This document shows positions 36,797 through 45,487 of a DNA stretch of 64,000 nucleotides, one piece after another (within the stretch, counting starts at the first letter, position 1; each line of letters begins with the position of its first letter). A model generated the notes under the pieces. It had not been told where the DNA came from, ran no database searches, and saw only the letters and a list, made by a program, of their open reading frames with translations. The translations under genes and the position numbers were made by a program. The stretch comes from Flavivirga amylovorans (GTDB taxonomy: Bacteria; Bacteroidota; Bacteroidia; Flavobacteriales; Flavobacteriaceae), in contig NZ_JAUOEM010000005.1 in NCBI RefSeq assembly GCF_030540875.1, positions 248,001 to 312,000 of the forward strand. Direction: 5' to 3'.

Positions 36797-39124
36797 ATGC
36801 AAAACTCTTTAACTAACAGAAGAAATTTTTTAAAAAAGATGGCAGCAGCAGCAGCAATGACCGCAGCAGCATCTATGTTTCCGGGAATTATATTTGCTTC
36901 AGAACAAGACGCTAATTTACCTAAAGGAGGTAATTTAGATTGGAAAAAAGGACCTTGTCGTTTTTGCGGTGTAGGCTGTGGTATCTTGGTAGGAGTAGAC
37001 CAAGGAAAAGCAGTGGCAGTAAAAGGTGATCCTAATTGTGAAGTAAACAAAGGATTACTTTGTGTAAAAGGGTACCATCAAATTATGTGTACGCAAGCTA
37101 AAGATAGATTAACACATGCTTTGGTGAAAAAAAATGGAAGGTACGTTCAAACACCTCTTAATGAAGCTTTAGACATTGTTGCTAATAAAATGAAAGAAAC
37201 CATTGAAAAACATGGCAAAGATTCAGTAGCGATGTATACGTCTGGACAATCAACAATTCCAGAAGGTTACGTAGCTTCAAAATTAATGAAAGGTGCTATT
37301 GGGACTAATAATTTAGATTGTAATGCACGTCTATGTATGGCAAGTGCTGTGGCAGGGTTTTTAACCACCTTTGGGGCAGATGAGCCGATGGGTTGTTATG
37401 AAGATATAGAATACGCAGATTACTTCATTACATGGGGAAATAATATGGCAGAAATGCATCCTGTATTATTCTCAAGAATGTTGGAGCAAAAAAATAGGAG
37501 AGGTGCAAAGATTATAGATTTCGCCACCAGAACGACACGTTCCAGTACAGCATCTAATAAATCAATTTTATTTGAACCTCAAACAGATTTAGCTGTTGCA
37601 AATGCTATTTGTTATGAGATTATTAACAATGGTTGGGTAAATAAATCATTTGTAGAAAACCATGTAAACTTTAGTAAAGGGCTAACCAACATGGGATATG
37701 GCGTTGAAGACAAGTACAAGTTTAATGACAAGCCAACCAAAATTGATTATGAAGCCTATAAAAAATTCTTAGAAGATTATACCCCAGAAAAAGTAGCAAA
37801 ATATTCAAAAGTATCTGTAAAAGATATCAAGTATTTGGCTGCTATTTATGGAGATCCTAATAAAAAAGTAGTGTCTTATTGGTGTATGGGAATGAACCAG
37901 CACACCAGAGGTACATGGATGAACAATTTGGTTTATAACATTCACTTGTTAACGGGTAAAATTTCACAACCAGGAAACGGACCGTTTTCTTTAACGGGTC
38001 AACCATCTGCTTGTGGTACGGCAAGAGAAGTGGGAACCTTTACACACAAATTACCAAAAGGAGTGGTGATGAATGAAAAGCATAGACGTTTGGCAGCTAA
38101 AATATGGAAAGTACCTTATGAGAATATTCCAGCTAAACCGACATACCATGCCACAGAAATGTTTAGAGCCGTAGATAGAGGCGATATAAAATTTATATGG
38201 ACACAAGTTACTAACCCTTTAGTGTCGTTACCAAAAACAAGTCGTTACCGTCCAGGAATGCAAAAAGACTCTTGCTTTGTTGTGGTTTCTGATGTATTCC
38301 CAACACCAACATCGGATGTTGCAGACGTTATTTTACCAGCATCTTGGCATATTGAGAAAAGCGGATTGTACGGAAACTCAGAACGTAGAACACAGCACTG
38401 GGATAAAATGGTAGAAGGTCCAGGAGAAACAACTCCTGATGCTTGGATGACTATTGAAATTGCAAAACGGATGGGGTATGGTGATTTATTTCCATATAGT
38501 GAAGAAAACCACGTAGAAGAAATTTACAAAGAATACACGCAGTTTCACGAAGGCTCAAAACACGGCATGGCCCCTTTAGAAGTTCTTAAAAAAGAATCAG
38601 GAGTCATCTGGCCTTATGTAGAGGGAAAATCTACACAATGGCGTTTTAATGCAAAATACGACCCAGCCTGTAGTAATGATAAAGACTTCCATTTTTATGG
38701 AAAACCAGACGGGAAAGCTGTTATTTGGCAACGACCTTACGAACCAGCGGCAGAATCTCCAGATGCAGAATATCCATTTTGGCTAAATACAGGACGTGTT
38801 ATAGAACATTGGCACACAGGCTCTATGACTCGTAGAATTCCAGTATTGCATAAAGCGATGCCAGAAGCTTATGTAGAGTTCCACCCAGACGATGCTAAAA
38901 AACTAGGTGTTAGAAATGGTGAAAAAATAAAAGTAAGCTCAAGAAGAGGATCCTGCATATTACCTGCTTCAATAAATGAAAGAGGCTTGCCTACCAGAGG
39001 TCAGGTTTTTGTGCCTTTCTTTGATGAAAACATGTTGATTAATGATGTGACGTTAGATGCTTTTTGTCCGATTTCTAAAGAGCCAGATTATAAAAAATGT
39101 GCTGTTAAAGTTGAAAAAGCATAG
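36797..39124 (+). CDS. napA: Periplasmic nitrate reductase catalytic subunit NapA
   Basis: 775 aa. A Tat signal (NRRNFLKKMAAAAAM) is followed by the N-terminal [4Fe-4S] motif C54-x2-C57-x3-C61 with the fourth Cys at 89 (CRFCGVGCG...GLLCVKG). The Mo ligand is probably Cys180 in NARLCMASAV. The bis-MGD-binding regions of the DMSO reductase family follow (GMNQHTRGTWMNNLVYNIHL, then GQPSACGTAREVG). It reduces nitrate to nitrite in the periplasm. NapD chaperone and NapB-type partner flank it. Length and motifs fit Nap rather than the cytoplasmic NasA type. Confidence 0.94.
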   Translation: MQNSLTNRRNFLKKMAAAAAMTAAASMFPGIIFASEQDANLPKGGNLDWKKGPCRFCGVGCGILVGVDQGKAVAVKGDPNCEVNKGLLCVKGYHQIMCTQAKDRLTHALVKKNGRYVQTPLNEALDIVANKMKETIEKHGKDSVAMYTSGQSTIPEGYVASKLMKGAIGTNNLDCNARLCMASAVAGFLTTFGADEPMGCYEDIEYADYFITWGNNMAEMHPVLFSRMLEQKNRRGAKIIDFATRTTRSSTASNKSILFEPQTDLAVANAICYEIINNGWVNKSFVENHVNFSKGLTNMGYGVEDKYKFNDKPTKIDYEAYKKFLEDYTPEKVAKYSKVSVKDIKYLAAIYGDPNKKVVSYWCMGMNQHTRGTWMNNLVYNIHLLTGKISQPGNGPFSLTGQPSACGTAREVGTFTHKLPKGVVMNEKHRRLAAKIWKVPYENIPAKPTYHATEMFRAVDRGDIKFIWTQVTNPLVSLPKTSRYRPGMQKDSCFVVVSDVFPTPTSDVADVILPASWHIEKSGLYGNSERRTQHWDKMVEGPGETTPDAWMTIEIAKRMGYGDLFPYSEENHVEEIYKEYTQFHEGSKHGMAPLEVLKKESGVIWPYVEGKSTQWRFNAKYDPACSNDKDFHFYGKPDGKAVIWQRPYEPAAESPDAEYPFWLNTGRVIEHWHTGSMTRRIPVLHKAMPEAYVEFHPDDAKKLGVRNGEKIKVSSRRGSCILPASINERGLPTRGQVFVPFFDENMLINDVTLDAFCPISKEPDYKKCAVKVEKA

Positions 39125-39126
39125 CT

Positions 39127-39819
39127 ATGAAAAAAAGACTAGGTATCATATCGTTATTTGTAATCCTCTTTATAGCATTTATAACTATTTGGAATTACAG
39201 CTATCAAATAGGGCTTGAAGAAGCCTATATTCCAATTGAAGACACTAGTAATGTTTATGCAATTCCATCGGAATCAGGTGTTTTTAAACGTTCTGAACAC
39301 GCTATGGATTATGAGAACATGCCTGTAGATAAGAATCATCAAAGGTCATTAACAACATACTATAAAAACAGAGCATATCACGGAGCGCCTCCTAGTATTC
39401 CACACGTCGTTGATGAACAACAAAACATGGGAGGACAAAGTTGTTTGAAATGTCATGAAAATGGTGGTTTTACAGAGAAATATCAAGCCTATGCGCCTGT
39501 AACACCACATCCAGAATTGGTAAACTGTAAACAATGTCATGTAGAGCAAAATACACAAACCTTGTTTAAAAGCGGAAACTATGCACATGTTATGGCTCCA
39601 GAAGTTGGCGTTAACAACGCTTTATTAGGAAGCCCACCAATGATTCCTCATCAAATTCAATTGCGAGAGAATTGCTTATCCTGTCATGCAGGACCAAGTG
39701 CACCTAAAGAAATTAGAGTATCGCATCCAGAGCGTGTTAATTGTAGACAATGTCACGTACCTAGTACTAAGGAGATGACCAGGGTAGGAACTTTTAAAAG
39801 AGCTGGTCATGAAGAATAA
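39127..39819 (+). CDS. napB: NapB-type cytochrome c with four haems (duplicated unit)
   Basis: 230 aa. One N-terminal membrane helix (residues 5-23) without a clear cleavage site suggests an anchored protein. Four CxxCH motifs lie at 106-110, 134-138, 183-187 and 206-210. Canonical NapB has two haems, with the order PPxIPH...CxxCH...CxQCHVP. Here that order occurs twice: APPSIPH (87-93), CLKCH, CKQCH, then SPPMIPH (169-175), CLSCH, CRQCHVPS. The protein is thus an internal duplication of NapB. It should pass electrons to NapA, 2 bp upstream. Confidence 0.88.
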   Translation: MKKRLGIISLFVILFIAFITIWNYSYQIGLEEAYIPIEDTSNVYAIPSESGVFKRSEHAMDYENMPVDKNHQRSLTTYYKNRAYHGAPPSIPHVVDEQQNMGGQSCLKCHENGGFTEKYQAYAPVTPHPELVNCKQCHVEQNTQTLFKSGNYAHVMAPEVGVNNALLGSPPMIPHQIQLRENCLSCHAGPSAPKEIRVSHPERVNCRQCHVPSTKEMTRVGTFKRAGHEE

Positions 39820-39829
39820 TATAAATATT

Positions 39830-40438
39830 ATGAATAAAATAGTTTGTTTTTCTTTTTTCTTATTGGCGTTTGTTTCTTGTAAACACCATGAAAATGAATA
39901 CCATAGTGTTACTGATAAGATTGAAGCTGAAAGTAAAGACTATCACGGAACTTCAATGTCATCTGAAGCGTATTTAAGTGAAATAAAAACAATAGAGATT
40001 ACTGAAGGGGAACATACCTTCTTAATTCCAGAACGAAAAAGTCAAATTAAGTCTTATGCCTGTACTGAGTGTCATTCTAAACCTTTAGCACAAATGAAGA
40101 GTAAGGATTTAAAAAAGGCACATTGGGATATTAAAATGGATCATGCCAATGCAAATACGATGAATTGTGTGACTTGCCATAATCCAGATAATATGGATGA
40201 CTTAAAGAGTTTAACAGGACATGCTATCGATTTTAATACTAGTTATAATCTGTGTAACCAATGTCATACTAAGCAATTTGAAGATTGGAAAGGAGGTGCG
40301 CATGGCAAACGTATAGGCGGTTGGGCACCACCGAGAGCATCGATGACCTGTGTGAATTGTCACGATCCGCACAAACCACATTTTGAGTCAAGATGGCCGG
40401 CACGTTTTAATACCCAAAAGGAAAAAGAAAGAAAATAA
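39830..40438 (+). CDS. Tetraheme cytochrome c lipoprotein
   Basis: 202 aa from the ATG at 39830 (an upstream start overlaps napB). The lipobox ends at Cys17 (LLAFVSC). Four CxxCH motifs lie at 78-82, 113-117, 142-146 and 174-178, with several spare His residues that could serve as distal ligands. It sits between napB and a 4x[4Fe-4S] protein followed by an NrfD-type membrane subunit. The trio resembles the cytochrome/Fe-S/NrfD core of Act (alternative complex III) and Qrc. A role in moving electrons from menaquinol to NapB is inferred. It is not NapC or NapH. Confidence 0.82.
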   Translation: MNKIVCFSFFLLAFVSCKHHENEYHSVTDKIEAESKDYHGTSMSSEAYLSEIKTIEITEGEHTFLIPERKSQIKSYACTECHSKPLAQMKSKDLKKAHWDIKMDHANANTMNCVTCHNPDNMDDLKSLTGHAIDFNTSYNLCNQCHTKQFEDWKGGAHGKRIGGWAPPRASMTCVNCHDPHKPHFESRWPARFNTQKEKERK

Positions 40439-40472
40439 TTAACACCATTTATGGAATTAATAATATTTAGGT

Positions 40473-41600
40473 ATGAGTAATAATAGCAAAAAATGGTTTT
40501 CATTAAATCTTGGAAGGAAGGAAAAAACGTCTTCTGGTTCTTGTAGTTGTGGAAAGACTTCAGGAGGTTGTGGAGGTCATTCTAATGCTCATCAGATGAC
40601 AGATGAAGCATTTAACGAAGCTGCCATAAATGCGTCTATTGGAGAAGAAAGAACCAAAGATGGCTTTGAGCAGGTTTTTGATGTGAAAATGGACAGACGA
40701 AGTGCTTTTAAAAAGCTAACGGCTAGTTTGCTAATTGGTGCAGGAGCCGTAAGTACGTCTTGTAGCGTGATTAGTGGTGATGAAAGCAAAGAAAAAGCAC
40801 AAATAGATTGGGAAGAGCAATTTAAAGGGAACTATAAATTGATGACCGATAAAGAAAAAGAAGGGACTGTAGACAGATTGGTACGTTCATATCAATTAAG
40901 AACAGGAAAAAATATTAGCATGTCATCTAAAAATGCAGAAGAAGATGTATTATTTGGTTATGCTTTTAATATTTCTAAGTGTCAGGGATATATGGATTGC
41001 GTGAACGCTTGTGTTGAGGAAAATAATCAAGACCGAAACTCGGAAATGCAATACATACGAATTCATGAAATGAAGGATGGTAAAGGTTTCAATTTTAATG
41101 AAGCTGATGATAATTACTATCATGAAGTACCAGCCCAAGGGCATTTTTATATGGGAACTCAGTGTTTTCATTGTGATAACCCACCATGTGTGGAAGTATG
41201 TCCTGTACAAGCCACTTGGAGAGAAGATGATGGCTTGGTGGTTGTCGATTACGATTGGTGTGTAGGGTGTAGATACTGTATGGCTGCTTGTCCTTATGAT
41301 GGTAGACGTTTTAATTGGAGTAAACCAGAGGTGCCAGAAGCAGAAATTAATCATAATCAACATTATTTAGGAAACCGTATGCGCAAGAAAGGCGTGATGG
41401 AGAAATGTACGTTCTGTGTACAACGATCTAGAGCTGGAAAAAACCCTGCGTGTGTTGAAGCCTGCCCTACGGGAGCTAGAATTTTTGGAAATTTATTAGA
41501 TCCAGACAGTACAATTAGATGGGTTTTAGAAAATAAAAAGGTATTTAGATTAAAAGAAGACCTAGGCACAGAACCTAAGTTCTGGTATTTTATGGACTAA
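40473..41600 (+). CDS. Ferredoxin-type 4x[4Fe-4S] subunit with internal Tat-like signal
   Basis: 375 aa. Residues about 165-350 form a DmsB/NrfC/ActB-like domain with four cluster motifs: ISKCQGYMDCVNACVEEN, CFHCDNPPCVEVCP, CVGCRYCMAACPYDGRRFN and CTFCVQRSRAG...CVEACP. An RR motif (MDRRSAFKK, 75-76) and hydrophobic stretch with Cys97 look like a Tat/lipoprotein signal, but about 72 residues precede it. The same odd layout occurs in ActB of alternative complex III. The extreme N-terminus has a Cys/Gly/His cluster (CSCGKTSGGCGGH, 24-36) of unknown role. It probably links the NrfD-type subunit to the haem proteins. Confidence 0.85.
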   Translation: MSNNSKKWFSLNLGRKEKTSSGSCSCGKTSGGCGGHSNAHQMTDEAFNEAAINASIGEERTKDGFEQVFDVKMDRRSAFKKLTASLLIGAGAVSTSCSVISGDESKEKAQIDWEEQFKGNYKLMTDKEKEGTVDRLVRSYQLRTGKNISMSSKNAEEDVLFGYAFNISKCQGYMDCVNACVEENNQDRNSEMQYIRIHEMKDGKGFNFNEADDNYYHEVPAQGHFYMGTQCFHCDNPPCVEVCPVQATWREDDGLVVVDYDWCVGCRYCMAACPYDGRRFNWSKPEVPEAEINHNQHYLGNRMRKKGVMEKCTFCVQRSRAGKNPACVEACPTGARIFGNLLDPDSTIRWVLENKKVFRLKEDLGTEPKFWYFMD

Positions 41601-41603
41601 TAC

Positions 41604-41734
41604 CGTTTGCGTTAGGGATTGTAACGGCATCCTTTTTTATGTCAGTTCGAGTGTTTTGTGAAGTATGAGCAAAATGTATCGAGAACAAATAAAAAAGATA
41701 TAGTGGAAAGCCCGACCCTTGTGGTAACGCCCAA
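41604..41734 (+). ncRNA. Candidate structured RNA/repeat between Fe-S and NrfD genes
   Basis: Nested pairing is visible. GCGTTA (41609-41614) pairs with TAACGC (41725-41730), the TTTTTTAT stretch near 41640 with ATAAAAAA near 41690-41697, and GTTC near 41644 with GAAC near 41684. Single-stranded GC-rich blocks AGCCCGACCCTTG lie near the 3' end. The 257-bp gap separates two subunits that should be co-expressed. I recall similar segments between genes of other flavobacteria, but cannot check. It may be a structured RNA, an attenuator or a mobile repeat. Confidence 0.4.
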
Positions 41735-41857
41735 AGTATAAAAATTAAAAAGTTACAATAGAAGTTTACGTGAAACGAGCAATAACAAGGGGAAATACCA
41801 ATCTATATGTTATTAGCGAATGACATCTGACCGAATAAATAAAATAAATAAAAACAG

Positions 41858-43081
41858 ATGAAACGATTTAAAGTTTTTGGAAGTTTAGTTAAAGACAGTT
41901 TTGATACCATTACACATGGTTCTAAAAAGTATCATTTATGGATGGCACTTTTAACTTTTGTTATGTTGGCAGGAATGTATTGTTATTCCATTCAATTAGA
42001 GCATGGACTTAGTGTTACTGGTATGACAGACAGAGTGAGTTGGGGTTTGTATATTTCTAATTTTACTTTTTTAGTTGGTGTGGCCGCCGCTGCGGTTATG
42101 CTTGTTATGCCCACCTACGTTTTAAAAGATATTGATTTTAAACAAGCGGTGCTTATAGGAGAAGGCATAGCAGTAGCAGCACTTATTATGTGTTTAGCTT
42201 TTGTAATTGCAGATATGGGAGGGCCTTCGGTTTTATGGCATATGATTCCAGGAATTGGCGTGTTTAATTTTCCAAATTCCATGTTAACCTGGGATGTATT
42301 GGTGCTTAATGGGTATCTGTTTTTAAACATAACCATTCCATTTTATATTTTATTTAGACATTACCAAGGTAAAGAGGCTAAACGCAGTGTATATATTCCA
42401 GGAGCTATTTTATCTGTTTTTTGGGCCGTTGCCATTCACTTAGTAACAGCGTTTTTATATCAAGGCCTACAAGCACGTCCGTTTTGGAATAACGCCTTAT
42501 TAGGCCCTCGATTTTTAGCATCTGCATTTGCAGCTGGACCAGCACTTATTATTTTAGTTTTAGCGATTATTAGAAACTTTACAGAATTTAAAATTCAAGA
42601 TAAGACCATAAAAAAGATTGCGATGGTTGTTACCGTAGCCGCTCAGATAAATTTAATCATGCTTATCTCGGAATTATTTAAAGAGTTTTACGCGCCAACA
42701 CACCACAGTGAAAGTGCCTATTATCTTTTCTTTGGATTAGACGGTAAGGATGCTTTATTGCCATGGATTTGGACCGCGATTCCTTTAAATGTATTAGCTA
42801 CGGTCTTATTAACTTTCCATAAGCTTAGAAATAATTTTAAAGTCCTTTTCTTTTGTTGTTTTATATTATTTGTTGCTATTTGGATAGAAAAAGGCTTCGG
42901 GCTTATTGTGCCAGGGTTTATTCCTGGCCCTTATGGAAAAATAGCTGAGTATATGCCTACTGGTATTGAAATAGGGGTGACATTAGGTATTTGGGCGCTT
43001 GGAGCATTTGTATTTACAATACTTGCAAAAACAGCAATAGGTATAGAATTAGGAAAATTAAAATATAAAAAGAAATCGTAA
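41858..43081 (+). CDS. NrfD/PsrC/ActC-type quinol-oxidising membrane subunit
   Basis: 407 aa with about ten hydrophobic helices (for example MALLTFVMLAGMYCYSIQLE near the start and EIGVTLGIWALGAFVFTILA at the end). Motifs of the NrfD superfamily are the early SWGLYISNFTFLVGVAAAAV and the helix pairs around DMGGPSVLWHMIPG. Such subunits oxidise menaquinol in the inner membrane without haem. It follows the 4x[4Fe-4S] gene and precedes nrfH. The complex probably feeds the Nap (and possibly Nrf) cytochromes. Confidence 0.88.
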   Translation: MKRFKVFGSLVKDSFDTITHGSKKYHLWMALLTFVMLAGMYCYSIQLEHGLSVTGMTDRVSWGLYISNFTFLVGVAAAAVMLVMPTYVLKDIDFKQAVLIGEGIAVAALIMCLAFVIADMGGPSVLWHMIPGIGVFNFPNSMLTWDVLVLNGYLFLNITIPFYILFRHYQGKEAKRSVYIPGAILSVFWAVAIHLVTAFLYQGLQARPFWNNALLGPRFLASAFAAGPALIILVLAIIRNFTEFKIQDKTIKKIAMVVTVAAQINLIMLISELFKEFYAPTHHSESAYYLFFGLDGKDALLPWIWTAIPLNVLATVLLTFHKLRNNFKVLFFCCFILFVAIWIEKGFGLIVPGFIPGPYGKIAEYMPTGIEIGVTLGIWALGAFVFTILAKTAIGIELGKLKYKKKS

Positions 43082-43131
43082 ATTTAAAGTGTTATATTTC
43101 TGAAAAATTAAATTAAAAATATCGTTAAATA

Positions 43132-43143
43132 TGATATATATCA
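43132..43143 (+). promoter_or_regulatory. FNR-like operator TGATATATATCA upstream of nrfH
   Basis: A perfect 12-bp palindrome with the same TGAT-N4-ATCA core as at napD, in an otherwise non-coding 204-bp interval. No strong -7 box is seen 30 bp downstream (weak GATTTACG), so the promoter itself is less sure. Confidence 0.55.
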
Positions 43144-43285
43144 GCTTATTTATTCATAAAATATAAGAGATTTACGCCTAAGTTTAAATGTACTTATAGC
43201 GCTTAAAAAATTACTAAGGTATTCTTTAATTGCCAATAAAAATGGCTCTTATTAGATGCTCTAACCAAGATAGAAATTTAAAAAA

Positions 43286-43885
43286 GTGAATCTTAAAAAA
43301 AACATATTACCAGATAAAAAATCGAGATGGAGAACTGTCGCGGTTTTTTTAATTGCAGTTATTACTGGGTTGGGGCTTTTTATGGCTAAAGAAGCAGAAG
43401 TAGTTTCTTATATGTCAGATAATCCACTTGCCTGTGTTAACTGCCATGTCATGACCCCGGTTTATAATAGCTGGATGCATAGTTCACATCGAGAATGGGC
43501 AAATTGTAACGATTGTCACGTACCTCACAACAATGTATTTAACAAATACTATTTTAAAGCTAAAGATGGCTTATTTCATGCTTCGGTATTTACTTTGAGA
43601 GCCGAACCAGAAGTTATGTTTATGCGCGAAGAATCTCAGGAAGTTGTACAAAACAATTGTATTCGTTGTCATGTACAGCAAGTCACGCAAACCAAGTATG
43701 ATGGTTGGATAGAGGATCATGCAAAAAACCGAACAGAGCGGAAATGCTGGAGTTGCCACCAGGAAGTACCACATGGCACTGTACACGGAATTTCCACCAT
43801 AAAGAATAATATTGCACCTATTCCAACAGATACAGAGGAAACTGTTATCCCGGATTGGTTAGAAAAACAAATAGAAGACAAATAA
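43286..43885 (+). CDS. nrfH: Cytochrome c nitrite reductase membrane subunit NrfH
   Basis: 199 aa from a GTG start. One membrane anchor (about residues 17-34; VAVFLIAVITGLGLFMA) is followed by four CxxCH motifs at 50-54, 74-78, 125-129 and 154-158, the NapC/NirT/NrfH pattern including SDNPLACVNCHVMTP. It oxidises menaquinol and passes electrons to NrfA, whose start lies 11 bp further on. It could also feed other periplasmic haem proteins. Confidence 0.94.
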   Translation: MNLKKNILPDKKSRWRTVAVFLIAVITGLGLFMAKEAEVVSYMSDNPLACVNCHVMTPVYNSWMHSSHREWANCNDCHVPHNNVFNKYYFKAKDGLFHASVFTLRAEPEVMFMREESQEVVQNNCIRCHVQQVTQTKYDGWIEDHAKNRTERKCWSCHQEVPHGTVHGISTIKNNIAPIPTDTEETVIPDWLEKQIEDK

Positions 43886-43896
43886 TTATAACAAAA

Positions 43897-45393
43897 ATGA
43901 AAAACAAAGTATTATTTATCGTTACAGCCATCGTAGTATTTCTACTGGGCTTGTTAGCATCTAGTATTGTTAACAGAAAAAATGAGGCTAAATATAAATA
44001 TGTTCCGCAAGTTGAAATAAGTGAAAACGAACCACGAAATGAAGAATGGGGAAAAAATTACCCAGCTGAATATCAATCGTTTTTACAAACTGCAGAAACT
44101 GATTTCGCATCCCAACAAGGAGGTTCTGCTATGCGAGATGTGTTACATGAAGATTCACGTCTAGTAGTTCTTTTTGCCGGATATGGATTTGCAAAAGATT
44201 ACAATCAGGGTAGAGGACATCAATATGCTATTGAAGATTTAAGAAACTCTTTAAGAACAGGAGGTCCTAAAGGAAAAGGAGACGGCCCTATGCCTGCTAC
44301 ATGTTGGACTTGTAAGAGCCCAGATGTACCACGTTTAATGAATGAAAATGGTATTGCTGAATTTTACTCTGGAAAATGGGCAGACAAAGGGGCTGAAGTT
44401 GTAAATCCGATTGGTTGTGCAGATTGTCACGATTCAAAAACGATGAAGTTAACTATTTCAAGACCTGCTTTAGTTGAGGCTTTTGAAGAAATGGGGAAAG
44501 ATATCAACCAAGCTACTCATCAAGAAATGCGTTCTTTAGTGTGTGCACAATGTCACGTTGAGTACTATTTTGATAAGAAGTTACCAGGTAAAGAAGGGGT
44601 TCCTTACTTAAAATTCCCTTGGAAAAATGGTATGTCTGTTGAAGCCATGGAAAAATATTATGATGATATTGAGTTTAAAGATTGGACGCATAAACTAAGC
44701 CGTACGCCTATGTTAAAAGCGCAACACCCAGGTTACGAGACGTATTTAACGGGCGTGCATGCAGATAGAGGCGTCTCTTGTGCAGATTGCCATATGCCTT
44801 ACAAGAGTGAAGGCGGACAGAAATTCACAGATCACCACATACAATCCCCTTTAAATAATGTTGCTAATGCTTGCCAAGTATGTCATAGAGAAGATGCAGA
44901 CAAATTAAAGCAAAACGTTTACGAACGTCAGCGTAAAGCATCAGAAAACAGATTGAAATTAGAAGATTTCATCGTTAAAGCTCATATAGAAGCTAAAAAG
45001 GCATGGGATTTAGGGGCAACTGAAGAACAAATGAAAGATATTTTAATGGATATCCGTCACGCGCAATGGCGTTGGGATTATTCAGCAGCTGCTCATGGCG
45101 CATCATTTCACTCGCCAGTTGAAACAGCTCGTGTTATGGGAAGTGCATTTACTGTTATTCAAGAAGGTCGCTTAAAATTAGCGCGTTTGCTAGCAGAATT
45201 AGGACATAATGAACCTGTTGAGATGCCAGATATTTCTACGAAAGAAAAAGCACAGGAATATATTGGTTTAGATGTTGAAAAAATGAAACAAGATAAAGAA
45301 GCCTTTAAACAAAACCTAGTTCCACAGTGGTTGGAAGAAGCAAAAGCTCGTGAAGCTGGTTACGATACTAAAAAAGTATCCATGAATAAATAG
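43897..45393 (+). CDS. nrfA: Pentaheme ammonia-forming nitrite reductase NrfA
   Basis: 498 aa from the ATG at 43897; the longer frame upstream overlaps nrfH and lacks a signal. The N-terminal hydrophobic segment (VLFIVTAIVVFLLGLLASSI) looks like an uncleaved anchor. The catalytic haem has the special CWTCK motif (136-140). The other haems are at 174-178, 216-220, 295-299 and 326-330. The expected active-site HxYxR neighbourhood is present. It reduces nitrite to ammonium with six electrons, and can also reduce NO. Confidence 0.96.
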   Translation: MKNKVLFIVTAIVVFLLGLLASSIVNRKNEAKYKYVPQVEISENEPRNEEWGKNYPAEYQSFLQTAETDFASQQGGSAMRDVLHEDSRLVVLFAGYGFAKDYNQGRGHQYAIEDLRNSLRTGGPKGKGDGPMPATCWTCKSPDVPRLMNENGIAEFYSGKWADKGAEVVNPIGCADCHDSKTMKLTISRPALVEAFEEMGKDINQATHQEMRSLVCAQCHVEYYFDKKLPGKEGVPYLKFPWKNGMSVEAMEKYYDDIEFKDWTHKLSRTPMLKAQHPGYETYLTGVHADRGVSCADCHMPYKSEGGQKFTDHHIQSPLNNVANACQVCHREDADKLKQNVYERQRKASENRLKLEDFIVKAHIEAKKAWDLGATEEQMKDILMDIRHAQWRWDYSAAAHGASFHSPVETARVMGSAFTVIQEGRLKLARLLAELGHNEPVEMPDISTKEKAQEYIGLDVEKMKQDKEAFKQNLVPQWLEEAKAREAGYDTKKVSMNK

Positions 45394-45427
45394 GGTTAGT
45401 ACCAACCTTATTGTTATAATTAATTAA

Positions 45428-45468
45428 AAAGATAGCATTTGAGGGATAAAACCACAAATGTTATCTTT
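45428..45468 (+). terminator. Terminator after nrfA
   Basis: A 14-bp stem AAAGATAGCATTTG / CAAATGTTATCTTT (one G-U pair) with a short loop and a T-rich tail. It lies before ccsBA, so that gene may have its own transcript or receive read-through. Confidence 0.7.
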
Positions 45469-45487
45469 CTTCATTTAAGACATTCCC

